Part shown: positions 34,854 through 46,389 of the stretch, piece by piece
How positions within the stretch are numbered: the stretch's first letter is position 1
Layout: every line of letters begins with the position of its first letter
Translations under genes and position numbers: made by a program
Assembly: GCF_000760935.2 (NCBI RefSeq)
Contig: NZ_CP049744.1
Location: 5,301,501-5,365,500 of the forward strand
DNA from: Rhodococcoides fascians A25f
Lineage (GTDB): Bacteria > Actinomycetota > Actinomycetes > Mycobacteriales > Mycobacteriaceae
Length of the DNA stretch: 64,000 nucleotides
Reading direction: 5' to 3'
The notes under the pieces: generated by a model
The model's database searches: none
What the model was told of the DNA's origin: nothing
The model's input: only the letters and a program-made list of their open reading frames with translations

Positions 34854-35477
34854 GTGGACGCCGCAGAGTGGGATCGCAAGTACGACGGCCGAGAACTCGT
34901 GTACGGCGAGGCACCGAATGCAACATTGGTCGAGGTCGCGACAACTCTGAAGCGCGGTCGCGCACTGGATCTCGCGTCGGGCCAGGGTCGGAACGCCATC
35001 TGGTTGGCCACCCGCGGCTGGACCGTCGACGCGGTCGATTTCTCCTCGGTGGGGTTGACGAGGGCGAGTCGTATCGCCGCCACTGCACCCGCGTCCGTTC
35101 GCGAACGCCTCACCTGGATTCATGCCGATGTGACGCAATTGGCAACGGAACCCAACTATGACCTGGTTCTCATGTTCTACCTGCACTTGCCCCCGGAAGG
35201 ACGACGGAAGGCCGTCTCGGCCGCAATTTCGGCGCTGAAACCTGAGGGAATCCTCATGATTCTCGGGCACCACACGTCGAACATCGAGTCCGGCATCGGC
35301 GGCCCACAGGAAATCGAAATCCTTTACACGCCAGAGGATTTGGTCTCCGACATCGACTCCCGCCTGACCATTGTGACCGCCGAGAATCGGTATCGCGACG
35401 TGAGCGACAGCACTGCGATCGATGCACTGCTACTGGCGAGTAGGTCTGCCCTTGGCAGCGAAACGGATCGGGGGTAA
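34854..35477 (+). CDS. SAM-dependent methyltransferase (tellurite-resistance-like)
   Basis: A 207-residue class I methyltransferase with the family opening WDRKYDGRELVYGEAPNATL, motif I ALDLASGQGRNAIWLATRGW and motif II VDAVDFSSVGL, resembling TehB/Mg-protoporphyrin-type small methyltransferases. The GTG start, 23 nt after the DUF4185 stop, gives this canonical N-terminus; the longer frame lies inside the upstream gene. Function beyond methyl transfer is not inferable. Confidence 0.86.
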   Translation: MDAAEWDRKYDGRELVYGEAPNATLVEVATTLKRGRALDLASGQGRNAIWLATRGWTVDAVDFSSVGLTRASRIAATAPASVRERLTWIHADVTQLATEPNYDLVLMFYLHLPPEGRRKAVSAAISALKPEGILMILGHHTSNIESGIGGPQEIEILYTPEDLVSDIDSRLTIVTAENRYRDVSDSTAIDALLLASRSALGSETDRG

Positions 35478-35502
35478 TATCCCTTAAGTTACCGACGAGT
35501 AG
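35475..35502 (+). promoter_or_regulatory. fadE5 promoter with TTACY-N4-AGTAR operator
   Basis: TAATAT (35475-35480) is a -10-like hexamer. Just downstream is TTACCGACGAGTAG (35489-35502), an imperfect palindrome matching TTACTGGCGAGTAA before fadA2/fabG4 and TTACTCCACAGTAA before the tetR gene. It is nested in a second palindrome, AAGTTA / TAACTT. The position would let a repressor block transcription. Confidence 0.6.
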
Positions 35503-35556
35503 CTAACTTGGGCGGTACTCACGAGACCGCACCACCGACTGGAGAGCGAACGAGCA

Positions 35557-37392
35557 ATGGGCCATTACAAGAGCAACCTTCGGGACCTCGAGTTCAACCT
35601 CTTCGAGCTGTTCGGACTCGACGAGACGCTCGAAGGCGACAACTTCGGCGACATGGACGGCGAGGTCGCCCGCGACATGCTGCGTGAGGTCGTACGCCTG
35701 GCCGAGGGACCGCTGGCCGAGTCCTTCGCCGATGCGGACCGCAACCCGCCCGTCTTCGATCCCGATACCCACAGCCTGAAGCTGCCCGACTCCTTCAAGA
35801 AGTCGTTCAAGGCGCTCTACGACGGTGAGTGGTGGCGCGTCGGCCTCGACGAGGAAATCGGCGGCACCCCGGCTCCCCGCAACCTCCTGTGGGGCATGAA
35901 CGAGATGCTCCTCGGCTCGCAGCCCGCAGCATTCATGTACTCCGCAGGCCCCGGCTTCGCAAACATCCTGTACCACAACGGAACCGACGAGCAGAAGGAG
36001 TGGGCCAAGGTCATTGTCGAGCGCGGCTGGGGTGCCACGATGGTGCTCACCGAGCCCGACGCCGGATCCGACGTCGGCGCAGGTCGCACCAAGGCCATCA
36101 AGCAGGACGACGGCTCGTGGCACATCGAAGGCGTCAAGCGCTTCATCACCTCGGCTGTCTCCGACGACCTGTTCGAGAACATCTTCCACCTCGTGCTCGC
36201 TCGCCCCGAAGGTGCCGGACCGGGCACCAAGGGCCTGAGCCTGTTCTTCGTACCGTCCGTCCTCTTCGACTTCGAGAAGGGCGAGCTGGGCGAGCGCAAC
36301 GGCGCATTCGTCACCGGCGTCGAGCACAAGATGGGCCTCAAGGCCTCCGCCACCTGTGAGCTCACCTTCGGTGGCCACGGCGTCCCGGCCAAGGGCTGGC
36401 TCGTCGGCGAGGTCCACAAGGGCATCGCGCAGATGTTCGACGTCATCGAGCACGCTCGAATGATGGTCGGCACCAAGGCAATCGGCACCCTCTCCACCGG
36501 TTACCTCAACGCACTCGATTACGCCAAGGAGCGCGTCCAGGGTGCCGATCTGACGCAGATGACCGACAAGACCGCGCCGCGCGTCACGATCACGCACCAC
36601 CCTGATGTCCGCCGCAGCCTCATGCTGCAGAAGGCGTACTCCGAGGGCCTACGCGCGGTGTACCTCTACACCGCCGCACACCAGGATCCGATCACCGCCA
36701 AGCAGGTCTCGGACGCCGACGCAGACATCGCATACCGCGTCAACGACCTCCTGCTCCCCATCGTCAAGGGCGTCGGTTCGGAAATTGCCTACCAGGTGCT
36801 GGCCGAGTCGCTGCAGACCTTCGGTGGCTCCGGCTTCCTGCAGGACTACCCCCTCGAGCAGTACATCCGTGACGCCAAGATCGACTCGCTGTACGAAGGA
36901 ACCACCGCCATCCAGGCGCAGGACTTCTTCTTCCGCAAGATCGCCCGCGACCGCGGCGTTGCTCTGGCTCACGTTGCCGGACAGATCAAGTCGTTCATCG
37001 ACAGCGAAGCAGGCAACGGCCGCCTCAAGGCCGAGCGCGCACTGCTCGCCACCGCACTCGAAGACGTGCAGGCCATCGTCACCTCGATGACCCAGCACCT
37101 CATGGGTGCACAGGACCAGCCCACCGAGCTGTACAAGGTCGGCCTGGCATCGGTGCGCTTCCTGATGGGCTTCGGCGACCTGCTCATCGGCTGGCTGCTG
37201 CTGCGTCAGTCCGAAATCGCCATCGCCGCACTCGACAACGGTGCAGAGGGCAAGGAGAAGGCGTTCTACGAGGGCAAGATCGCAGTGGCCTCGTTCTTCG
37301 CCAAGAACATCTTGCCGCAGCTCACCTCGACGCGAGCAATCCTGACCAACATCGACAACGACATCATGGAACTGGACGAAGCAGCGTTCTGA
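35557..37392 (+). CDS. fadE5: acyl-CoA dehydrogenase FadE5
   Basis: A 611-residue flavoenzyme with the same length as M. tuberculosis FadE5 (Rv0244c) and near-identical stretches, including [39 protein letters not shown] and [19 protein letters not shown]. It oxidises acyl-CoA to 2-enoyl-CoA at the first beta-oxidation step. N-terminal helical, middle beta ([14 protein letters not shown] loop) and C-terminal helical domains are followed by the extra C-terminal region of the long FadE group. ATG follows GGAGAGCGAACGAGCA. In M. tuberculosis it adjoins fadA2-fabG4-htdX; here about 11 kb separates them. A strong terminator follows. Confidence 0.95.
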   Translation: MGHYKSNLRDLEFNLFELFGLDETLEGDNFGDMDGEVARDMLREVVRLAEGPLAESFADADRNPPVFDPDTHSLKLPDSFKKSFKALYDGEWWRVGLDEEIGGTPAPRNLLWGMNEMLLGSQPAAFMYSAGPGFANILYHNGTDEQKEWAKVIVERGWGATMVLTEPDAGSDVGAGRTKAIKQDDGSWHIEGVKRFITSAVSDDLFENIFHLVLARPEGAGPGTKGLSLFFVPSVLFDFEKGELGERNGAFVTGVEHKMGLKASATCELTFGGHGVPAKGWLVGEVHKGIAQMFDVIEHARMMVGTKAIGTLSTGYLNALDYAKERVQGADLTQMTDKTAPRVTITHHPDVRRSLMLQKAYSEGLRAVYLYTAAHQDPITAKQVSDADADIAYRVNDLLLPIVKGVGSEIAYQVLAESLQTFGGSGFLQDYPLEQYIRDAKIDSLYEGTTAIQAQDFFFRKIARDRGVALAHVAGQIKSFIDSEAGNGRLKAERALLATALEDVQAIVTSMTQHLMGAQDQPTELYKVGLASVRFLMGFGDLLIGWLLLRQSEIAIAALDNGAEGKEKAFYEGKIAVASFFAKNILPQLTSTRAILTNIDNDIMELDEAAF

Positions 37393-37405
37393 TCCACTGA
37401 CCTTG

Positions 37406-37446
37406 CAACGGCCGCACCTGTTCACGGGTGCGGCCGTTGTTCTTTG
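37406..37446 (+). terminator. intrinsic terminator after fadE5
   Basis: CAACGGCCGCACC pairs with GGTGCGGCCGTTG around an 8-nt loop, followed by TTCTTTG, 13 nt after the stop. Confidence 0.92.
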
Positions 37447-37477
37447 TGTGCTGGGTGTCGGTTGGCGCTCGGTTTGT

Positions 37478-37917
37478 CGCAAACGCGCGCGCGTTTGTGA
37501 GAGATGCGGCGTCGCAAGCCCCCGGCGGGCGCAAACGCGCGCGCGTTTGTCAGATGCGCGCGAATTCAGCGGGATCCTCAGGCAATTTCGCGCGCGTTCA
37601 ACGGGTGCGCGCGCGTTTGTCAGAGTTGCGGCGTCGCAAGCCCCCGGCGGGCGCAAATGCGCGCGCGTTAGTCAGAGTTGCCGGGTCCCGAGCCCTCCTG
37701 CCATCGCAAACGCGCGCGCGTTTGTCAGATGCGCGCGAATTCAGCGGGATCCTCAGGCAATTTCGCGCGCGTTCAACGAGTGCGCGCGCGTTTGTCAGAG
37801 TTGCGGCGTCGCAAGCCCTCCCATCGCAAACGCGCGCGCGTTTGTCAGATGCGCGCAAATTCAGCGGGATCCTCAGGCAATTTCGCGCGCGTTCAACGAG
37901 TGCGCGCGCGTTTGCGG
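37478..37917. repeat. left array of CG-rich palindromic repeat units
   Basis: About 440 nt with no credible gene. The 18-bp perfect palindrome CAAACGCGCGCGCGTTTG occurs four times (about 37480, 37532, 37707, 37827). Three complete units of about 90-95 nt (starting near 37532, 37707 and 37827) share one plan: palindrome, GTCAGATGCGCGCGAATTC, a loop, the inverted arm AATTTCGCGCGCG, then a half-palindrome ending GCGCGCGTTTG. Units 2 and 3 are exactly 120 nt apart in tandem. Linkers GAGTTGCGGCGTCGCAAGCC are also repeated. Alternating CG runs could adopt Z-DNA or cruciform structure. All units point the same way. Confidence 0.9.
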
Positions 37918-38844
37918 GCCACACGGTGTACTCCGCACGCTCCCTCGCGGTGGCGGTAGTGCAGCGGCCCGTTCGACAGCTCGGGCAACGCGCGCCGCCA
38001 ACTCTGCCGGATCAGCCAGGTCCGCCCAGGTCCAGCGCACCACCGGATAGCCGAGATCACGCACCGCGTCCTCCCGTACCTTCTCCTTGAACACCACGTC
38101 GCCGGGGTTCTCATCCTGCCGTAAGTACTTGGTGTACTTCGCTTTACCATCGAACTCGCACACGACGACGTCATTGACCAACCAGTCGATCCGTGCCACC
38201 GACCGCCCGCCTGGATCCAGGATCTCTACCTGAGACTCGACGTCGAATCCACTCTCGCGCAGGATGAGTCGACTCTGCGATTCCCCGGGATTTTCGCTGC
38301 GCCCGTCCATCAGGTTCACGGCTCGTCGCGCCTGCGCCACACCCTTCCATCCTCGAGCACGCTGCAACTCCGCGTCGAGTTCCTTCGGATCGCAGCGCTT
38401 CAGAGCCACGTCACCTGCGATAACCGCCGACAGAAGCTCCTCGGTGCGAGCGAGGTCGACTACCGTCCGCGCCAACGAGGTCGCGTGAATTCCGTCGACG
38501 ATCACACTCGGTACCCACGGTGCACAGTGCACGACCACCGTCGCGTTCGTACGGCCGCCGCCGCGGTGGTGTCGAGTGACGTGGACCTTGTCGAATCTGC
38601 CTGACGGCAAGGGCAATCCGTGCAGTAGCGCTGCCGATCGATGGCTGACGGCGCTGCCCTCAGCGATAGTCGGAAATACGGCGGCGATCAGAAGTCGATG
38701 CCGCTCGTGCTCAGTGAGGCCGGCCAGCCTCGACGACGGAACGTAAACGCCGTTCACCAGACGTTCCCAACCATCGCGTTCGTAGAGCGCCCGCAATTGG
38801 TGATCGGCGTGGCCATCGGCAAGCGCTTCCGAGCGTCGCACCAT
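37873..38844 (-). CDS. AbiEi-like N-terminus plus PD-(D/E)XK/DUF559-like nuclease domain
   Basis: A 323-residue protein. Residues 1-60 resemble the winged-helix opening of AbiEi-type antitoxins (LYERDGWERLVNGVYVPSS), followed by a central region (SHRSAALLHGLPLP). The C-terminal third (about 190-290) looks like a Vsr/DUF559 restriction-endonuclease fold: Glu in ESQSRLIL, Asp in RIDWLVND, then CEFDGKAKY, with LGYPVVRWTWADL at the end. ATG 38844 has GAAGGA 7 nt upstream. No partner toxin gene is adjacent. The last 12 or so codons and the stop lie inside the left repeat array, and related repeats lie upstream. Known genes of this type are common but poorly understood. Confidence 0.75.
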   Translation of the reverse strand: MVRRSEALADGHADHQLRALYERDGWERLVNGVYVPSSRLAGLTEHERHRLLIAAVFPTIAEGSAVSHRSAALLHGLPLPSGRFDKVHVTRHHRGGGRTNATVVVHCAPWVPSVIVDGIHATSLARTVVDLARTEELLSAVIAGDVALKRCDPKELDAELQRARGWKGVAQARRAVNLMDGRSENPGESQSRLILRESGFDVESQVEILDPGGRSVARIDWLVNDVVVCEFDGKAKYTKYLRQDENPGDVVFKEKVREDAVRDLGYPVVRWTWADLADPAELAARVARAVERAAALPPPRGSVRSTPCGPQTRAHSLNAREIA

Positions 38845-38978
38845 TCGGTCATCCTTCATTCTCCGAGTCTCGGCTATTTCGACAGCGAGTCGAGGGCGAA
38901 AGTGACCGCCTGTGCACAACTTCGGACCTGTGGATGAATACAGGTACCGGCGTACCAGTTCGCTGGGCTGTGTTGGTC

Positions 38979-39080
38979 GCGCAACGCGCGCGCGTTTGTC
39001 AGGTGCGCGCAGAATTGCCCACGATCAGGCCACCAATTCGCGCGCGTTCAGCAACTGCGCGCGCGTTTACGGAATCCTGG
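38979..39080. repeat. right array, palindromic unit 4
   Basis: A 102-nt unit opening GCGCAACGCGCGCGCGTTTG (one base shorter than the perfect palindrome), then GTCAGGTGCGCGC, a loop different from the left array (GCCCACGATCAGGCCAC), the inverted arm CAATTCGCGCGCG, and a closing GCGCGCGTTTACGGAATCCTGG-type tail. It shares stems and GTTTGTCAG with the left array. Confidence 0.85.
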
Positions 39081-39183
39081 AGAGCCGAACGGGGAATCGA
39101 GGAAGATCCGAACACAGACCTGGTCGAGGGCGCTCCGGTGAGCGGGCTGACCCAGCGAAGCGTTCAAGGCCACGCCGTCCGTC

Positions 39184-39286
39184 GCGCAAACGCGCGCGCG
39201 TTTGTCAGGTGCGCGCAGAATCGCCCGCGATCAGGCCACCAATTCGCGCGCGTTCAGCAAATGCGCGCGCGTTTGCGGAATCCTGG
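39184..39286. repeat. right array, palindromic unit 5
   Basis: A second copy of unit 4, 205 nt downstream, with the full CAAACGCGCGCGCGTTTG palindrome (39187-39204) and only about five differences over 102 nt. It also ends in GCGGAATCCTGG. Confidence 0.88.
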
Positions 39287-39382
39287 GGCCGGGCAGAACC
39301 GGGCAAAGGCAGAACCAGGCCGGGCGGAATCCTGGGGCCGGGCAGAACCAGGCCGGGCAAAGGCAGAACCAGGCCGAGCAAA
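39277..39382. repeat. tandem degenerate repeat
   Basis: Two copies of a roughly 50-nt unit, each starting GGAATCCTGGGGCCGGGCAG and followed by AACCAGGCCGGGC and GGCAAAGGCAGAACC blocks. The unit's first 10 nt also end the hairpin units 4 and 5. It reaches to within 15 nt of the flavin reductase stop. Confidence 0.75.
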
Positions 39383-39394
39383 GGAATCGAGCGA

Positions 39395-42246
<2,852 letters not shown>

Positions 42247-42375
42247 GTTCGACCCTTCCAGGACCCCACCGTTCGATGAAAGTTCCACCCGTGGGCACGG
42301 AGTACCCCTCGCACGAGCTTACGCAAACCGAACGGCGACGCTCACTCGGCGATGTTCGGTATCCGAACGAAGAAA

Positions 42376-42422
42376 GGCTCCGTGCTGCTGCCGGGTCGGG
42401 GGTCAGGCAGCAGCACGGAGCC
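42376..42422 (-). terminator. intrinsic terminator after the second PucR gene
   Basis: A perfect 17-bp stem (GGCTCCGTGCTGCTGCC and its complement) with a 13-nt loop; on the minus strand it is followed by TTTCTTCGTTC. It lies 56 nt past the regulator stop. Confidence 0.85.
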
Positions 42423-42478
42423 ACCTGGAATATATGCACTCTTCGACCGCGCGTTACACCGAGTAAAAAATTGTCTCG

Positions 42479-43828
42479 TCAATTCATTCGATTGAATGAT
42501 CCACGGGGCGTCGAGCTGTCGCCTTGCCCGACGGCACGGGTCCAGTGCCCCGTCCTGACCAGGGCGAGCGTGAGCAGAAGCCGATCTCGCGGATCGGTCA
42601 GGTCGTGCCCGGTCAACTCCTCGATCCGACGAACCCGGTAGATCACCGTGTTTCGGTGGCAGTAGAGCGCCTTCGCGGCATTGGTCGGCGAACCGTCGGA
42701 GGCAAGCATGTGCGCCAGAGTGTCGAGCAGCGTTCCGCGATGCGGCTCCGGGTGCGTCCACAAACTGCCGAGAGCGTGGCGCACGAGCAACTCCGACGAT
42801 TGATGGTCGGCAGCCATGATCACGCGAGGCAGACGCTCCGTCGCCAACGCCACGCCGCTGCCCTCGGTGATGGTCTCGGCCGTCAACGCCGCCAACCGGT
42901 AGGCCGCCGCGAACGAAGACACGCCCTCGGGTGAATGCGCGACGCCGACCGGCCCCACGGCCTGCGCCGCGAGGGAATCGACGACGGAATTCCACGATCC
43001 GGTTCCGAGAGCCACGAGCGCGAATTGATGGCCGTCCCTGGTGTTCCAATGCGATACCGCGCCTATCTGATCCAACGCATCCTCGGGCGCAGGCAGCGGC
43101 GGCGATCCCTGATCGTCGAGTGGACCGACAACACAGGCAATTTGCTGTGACGCCGAAAGCCCAAGTGTGGCACGAGCTTCGATGACGAATGCTGGATCGC
43201 CACCACGCCCCGATCGAAGACCGTCGAGAATTTCCAGGACGTTGGCGAGGTCCCGCTGCTGCATTCGGGCACTCTCCTGCCGGTACGCCTCGACGAGAGT
43301 TTCGTACTGACTGTCCAGGGCACGCCATAACTGCTGACCCGCCACCAGAAGCAGATGCTCGTCGATGCTGGATCGGCATTGTTCTCGCTCGAGCATCAAC
43401 TCCTCCCAGAGCGTTCGGCTACCGAGCGTGTACGCCTTGAGTACCAACTCCATCGGAATGCCTTGGCGAGCGCGTTCCCTCCCGGTACGACGCCACACCT
43501 CACGGGTGTTGTCGTTCGCGGCCGGCAGCCCGGACAGCGTGCGAAGACCCTGACCGATGTGCTCGCGAGTACTGCGCCTGATCTCGCCGGCGATGTCCGG
43601 AGCTGAGCTGGCCAAGTAGGCGGGTTCCTGCTCGATGAGCGCCAGCGTGATGGAGTCGGCGATCGTGTCGGCTCGCGGCGTCAAGGCCGCCCATGCGCTC
43701 CGGATCTTCTCCTGATCCGCCGCCGTCACCGCGCCGCGGGCAGCGGATCGCGTCGATGCATGTCGATCACCAGATGCATGTCGATCACCAGGAGCACCCA
43801 CCCTCACAGTTTTGCGCACAGAGCCCAC
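42479..43828 (-). CDS. PucR/CdaR-type transcriptional regulator (second copy)
   Basis: A regulator of about 449 residues with the same architecture as the protein at 21.5-22.6 kb: helical N-terminal domain (GIPMELVLKAYTLGSRTLWEEL), central domain, and C-terminal HTH_30 (LYCHRNTVIYRVRRIEELTGHDL). It is divergent from the branched-chain-type ABC operon and probably controls it. The start is uncertain: the frame opens at 43918; GTG at 43828 leaves room for a promoter and is my choice, with GTG 43801 as an alternative. The extreme N-terminus includes an in-frame 18-nt duplication (GDRHAS twice). Confidence 0.82.
   Translation of the reverse strand: MGSVRKTVRVGAPGDRHASGDRHASTRSAARGAVTAADQEKIRSAWAALTPRADTIADSITLALIEQEPAYLASSAPDIAGEIRRSTREHIGQGLRTLSGLPAANDNTREVWRRTGRERARQGIPMELVLKAYTLGSRTLWEELMLEREQCRSSIDEHLLLVAGQQLWRALDSQYETLVEAYRQESARMQQRDLANVLEILDGLRSGRGGDPAFVIEARATLGLSASQQIACVVGPLDDQGSPPLPAPEDALDQIGAVSHWNTRDGHQFALVALGTGSWNSVVDSLAAQAVGPVGVAHSPEGVSSFAAAYRLAALTAETITEGSGVALATERLPRVIMAADHQSSELLVRHALGSLWTHPEPHRGTLLDTLAHMLASDGSPTNAAKALYCHRNTVIYRVRRIEELTGHDLTDPRDRLLLTLALVRTGHWTRAVGQGDSSTPRGSFNRMN
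43756..43791. repeat. 18-nt tandem duplication in the PucR gene
   Basis: ATGCATGTCGATCACCAG occurs twice in direct succession, in frame, giving the repeated peptide ASGDRH near the N-terminus of the regulator. Confidence 0.85.
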
Positions 43829-43902
43829 ATCACAGGGCGATTTGACCGGTACTGGTGCCCAGCGACCCAAAGATTCTGTGCGTAGCGCCCATATCGCCCG
43901 TT

Positions 43903-43915
43903 GTGCGCGACGCAC
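43903..43915. promoter_or_regulatory. candidate PucR-type operator
   Basis: GTGCG-CGA-CGCAC, a perfect 5-bp palindrome within TTGTGCGCGACGCACCA, 35 nt upstream of the ABC operon start. Another CTGTGCGTAGCGCC half-like copy lies near 43876. It resembles TGTGCGACGGCACA before the other PucR gene. Confidence 0.4.
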
Positions 43916-43949
43916 CATAGTGAACGCAACAGATTGTGAGGTGCGTCAC

Positions 43950-44771
43950 TTGAACTCTCTCGACACGATGGACCCGGTTCTCACCATGAAGGACGTCGAC
44001 GTGTCGTTCGGCGGAATCGTCGCGCTCTCCGGAGTCAGTCTCGACGTACGCCCCGGCGAAGTCCTCGGCGTCATCGGGCCCAACGGGGCAGGCAAGACGA
44101 CCCTGTTCAACGTTGCGTGCGGACTCGTCCGACCGCAATCGGGAACACTCGGCCGACACGGCAAAACGCTGCCCGGACTACGACCGCACGACCTCCCCCG
44201 ACTCGGCATGAGCAGAACCCTGCAGGGACTCGGGTTGTTCGATCGAATGACCGTACTGGACAACGTCATGATCGGTGCCGACCGAACGGCTCGGACCGGA
44301 GTCCTGGCCGGCCTCCTCGGGCTGCCGTCGAGCGCCTCCGACGACGCCGCGGTCCGCTCGACCGCGATGGCCATGCTGCAGCGATTGCGCATCGACGACC
44401 ACGCCCACCGCTTGCCGCCGAGCCTGCCGTACGCGGTGCGCAAGCGAGTCGCGCTGGCGCGTGCTCTCGTCAGCGAACCGACACTGCTTCTGCTCGACGA
44501 ACCCGCCTCGGGCCTGTCGAGCGACGAAATGAGCGAGCTCGGCGACGAGATTCGTTCTTTGGCAGCAGTTTCCACCGATTCCGATCCGGAAAGACCTGCA
44601 ACATCGGTCATGCTCGTCGAGCATCACATGGACCTCGTGATGAGTGTGTGCGACCGGATCTACGTACTCGATTTCGGCAAGGTCATCGCCCAGGGGACGC
44701 CCGATCAGATCCGCGAGGACCCCGCCGTGCTCGCTGCATACCTCGGAAACGAGGTGGCACATGACGACTGA
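43950..44771 (+). CDS. branched-chain-type ABC transporter ATP-binding protein (LivG)
   Basis: A 273-residue ATPase of the LivG type. Walker A is GPNGAGKTTL, the signature region is LPYAVRKRVALARAL (divergent, as usual in LivG), Walker B is LLLLDEPASGL and the H-loop His is in LVEHHMDLV. TTG 43950 has GAGGTG 6 nt upstream and is preferred; GTG 43941 and ATG 43968 are other possibilities. First gene of a five-gene importer; the stop overlaps the LivF start by 11 nt. Substrate unknown: such systems carry branched amino acids, urea, amides or aromatic acids. Confidence 0.88.
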   Translation: MNSLDTMDPVLTMKDVDVSFGGIVALSGVSLDVRPGEVLGVIGPNGAGKTTLFNVACGLVRPQSGTLGRHGKTLPGLRPHDLPRLGMSRTLQGLGLFDRMTVLDNVMIGADRTARTGVLAGLLGLPSSASDDAAVRSTAMAMLQRLRIDDHAHRLPPSLPYAVRKRVALARALVSEPTLLLLDEPASGLSSDEMSELGDEIRSLAAVSTDSDPERPATSVMLVEHHMDLVMSVCDRIYVLDFGKVIAQGTPDQIREDPAVLAAYLGNEVAHDD

Positions 44772-45483
44772 CGCGGCACACCTGAAGATCACCGACCTCA
44801 CGGTGCGTTACGGGCCGGTCACCGCCCTCGATTCGGTGTCGATGACCGTCGCGGCCGGGGCGATCACCGCCGTGCTCGGAGCCAACGGAGCGGGAAAGAC
44901 GACACTGCTTCGCACCGTTTCCGGCCTCATTCGGCCGGTATCGGGACGCATCGATCTCGCAGGTGTCGACGTAGTCGGCGTGGCACCGGATCGCATGTCT
45001 CGCAAAGGACTTGCGCACGTGCCCGAGGGCCGTGGAGTGATCGCCGAACTCACCGTCGACGAAAATCTTCGACTCGGCGCGTTGGGACGCAACAGAAGTC
45101 ACGACGCCGTCACTCTCGATCGGATCTACGAGATGTTCCCGCCCCTGACCAACCGCCGAGCGTCTTCTGCGCACACCCTGTCCGGCGGGGAACGGCAGAT
45201 GCTGGTGATCGGCCGAGCTCTGATGGCGACACCGTCGGTCCTTCTTCTCGACGAACCGTCTCTCGGACTCGCTCCGAAAGTCGTCGCGCAGATCTTCGAG
45301 ACGCTCCGTGCACTCGTCGATTCCGAATCGATGACCGTCGTGCTCGTGGAACAGAACGCACGAAGCGCGCTGTCGATCGCCGAACACGCCGTAGTCCTGG
45401 ATCTGGGCAAGGTCGCGATGGAAGGCCCCGCCGAAACCCTGGCCGGGGACGACGCCCTCCGACACGCCTACCTCGGGTTCTAG
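44761..45483 (+). CDS. branched-chain-type ABC transporter ATP-binding protein (LivF)
   Basis: A 240-residue ATPase of the LivF type. Walker A is GANGAGKTTLLRT, the signature is TLSGGERQMLVIGRALM, Walker B is VLLLDEPSLGLAP and the H-loop is VLVEQNARSAL. The ATG lies inside the end of the LivG gene. It pairs with the LivG protein on the cytoplasmic side of the permease. Confidence 0.93.
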   Translation: MTTDAAHLKITDLTVRYGPVTALDSVSMTVAAGAITAVLGANGAGKTTLLRTVSGLIRPVSGRIDLAGVDVVGVAPDRMSRKGLAHVPEGRGVIAELTVDENLRLGALGRNRSHDAVTLDRIYEMFPPLTNRRASSAHTLSGGERQMLVIGRALMATPSVLLLDEPSLGLAPKVVAQIFETLRALVDSESMTVVLVEQNARSALSIAEHAVVLDLGKVAMEGPAETLAGDDALRHAYLGF

Positions 45484-45509
45484 AGCAAGCCGAAAGGACG
45501 CCTGCCACA

Positions 45510-46388
45510 GTGCAACAACTGCTGACCATCCTCATCAACGGCGTGACGACCGGCATGATCTATGCCGCCTTCGCGCTCGCTCTCGTCCTCATCTGGCGAT
45601 CGACACGCATCGTCAACTTCGCCCAGGCTCCGATGGCCATGATCACCACCTACGTCGCACTCGTCGTCATCGACGCCGGGTACTCGTACTGGATCGGGTT
45701 CGGAGTCGCACTCCTCAGCGGCCTACTGCTGGGAGCGTTGATCGAACGACTCGTCATCCGGTTCGTCGACAGCTCCTCGCACATCAACCCGGTGATTCTG
45801 ACGCTGGGACTGTTCATCATCATCCACGCGGTGGCAGCCATCATCTTCGGCAACCAATTTCGTTCCTTCCCAGCTCCGTTCGGACTCACCGGCCAGCGAA
45901 TCGGGGAGATCAACGTAGCGCTGACCGGGTACGACATCTTCAAGATCATCGCCGTCCTGGTGGTACTGGCCCTGCTCATCCTGCTGTTCCGCTTCACCGA
46001 TCTGGGGCTGAAGATGCGAGCGAGCGCCTTCGAGCAGGAGGTTGCCAAACTCCTGGGAGTACGCGTGAGCCGAATGCTCACCCTCGGTTGGGCTCTCGCC
46101 GCAGTCGTCGGATCATTGGCAGGCCTGCTCATCGCAGGAGGTTCGTTGGTGCATCCGGGTTACATGGACTCGATCGTCGTATTCGGTTTCGTCGCAGCAG
46201 TTCTCGGTGGCCTGGACAGCCCGGCGGGTGCCGTGGTCGGCGGCTTGCTGATGGGCATCGGACTCAGCTTCGTCAGCGGCTACCTCGGCCAGGATCTGGT
46301 GTCCAGTGCGGCATTGGTGATCCTGATCGTCGTACTTCTGGTCCGCCCGAGCGGATTGTTCGCCAGCGCAGCAGCCAGGAGGGTGTGA
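45510..46388 (+). CDS. branched-chain-type ABC transporter permease (LivH)
   Basis: A 292-residue integral membrane protein with about eight helices, of the LivH type: NGVTTGMIYAAFALALVLIWRSTRIVNFAQ near the N-terminus and GLDSPAGAVVGGLLMG near the end are family hallmarks. GTG start with GAAAGGAC about 13 nt upstream. It is separated by 1 nt from the LivM gene. Confidence 0.92.
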   Translation: MQQLLTILINGVTTGMIYAAFALALVLIWRSTRIVNFAQAPMAMITTYVALVVIDAGYSYWIGFGVALLSGLLLGALIERLVIRFVDSSSHINPVILTLGLFIIIHAVAAIIFGNQFRSFPAPFGLTGQRIGEINVALTGYDIFKIIAVLVVLALLILLFRFTDLGLKMRASAFEQEVAKLLGVRVSRMLTLGWALAAVVGSLAGLLIAGGSLVHPGYMDSIVVFGFVAAVLGGLDSPAGAVVGGLLMGIGLSFVSGYLGQDLVSSAALVILIVVLLVRPSGLFASAAARRV

Positions 46389-46389
46389 C

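Larger units (their letters stand above)
38845..39394. other. 550-nt intergenic region carrying the right repeat array
   Basis: No credible gene; the open frames that cross it are created by the repeats. It holds the promoter of the AbiEi-like gene (38845-38978), two hairpin units (separate entries), about 100 nt of unique sequence (39081-39183), and a tandem degenerate repeat up to the flavin reductase stop. Confidence 0.6.

Noticed and set aside
37403..38090. Open frames rich in Arg, Ala and Cys across the left repeat array, on both strands
   Set aside because: The peptides are repeated translations of the (CG)n palindromes in several frames, with no family resemblance and no ribosome sites; they start inside the fadE5 terminator region and run into the nuclease-like gene.
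37478..39286. CRISPR array
   Set aside because: Repeats are long palindromes with shared, not unique, intervening sequence at uneven distances of 120-205 nt, and there are no cas genes.
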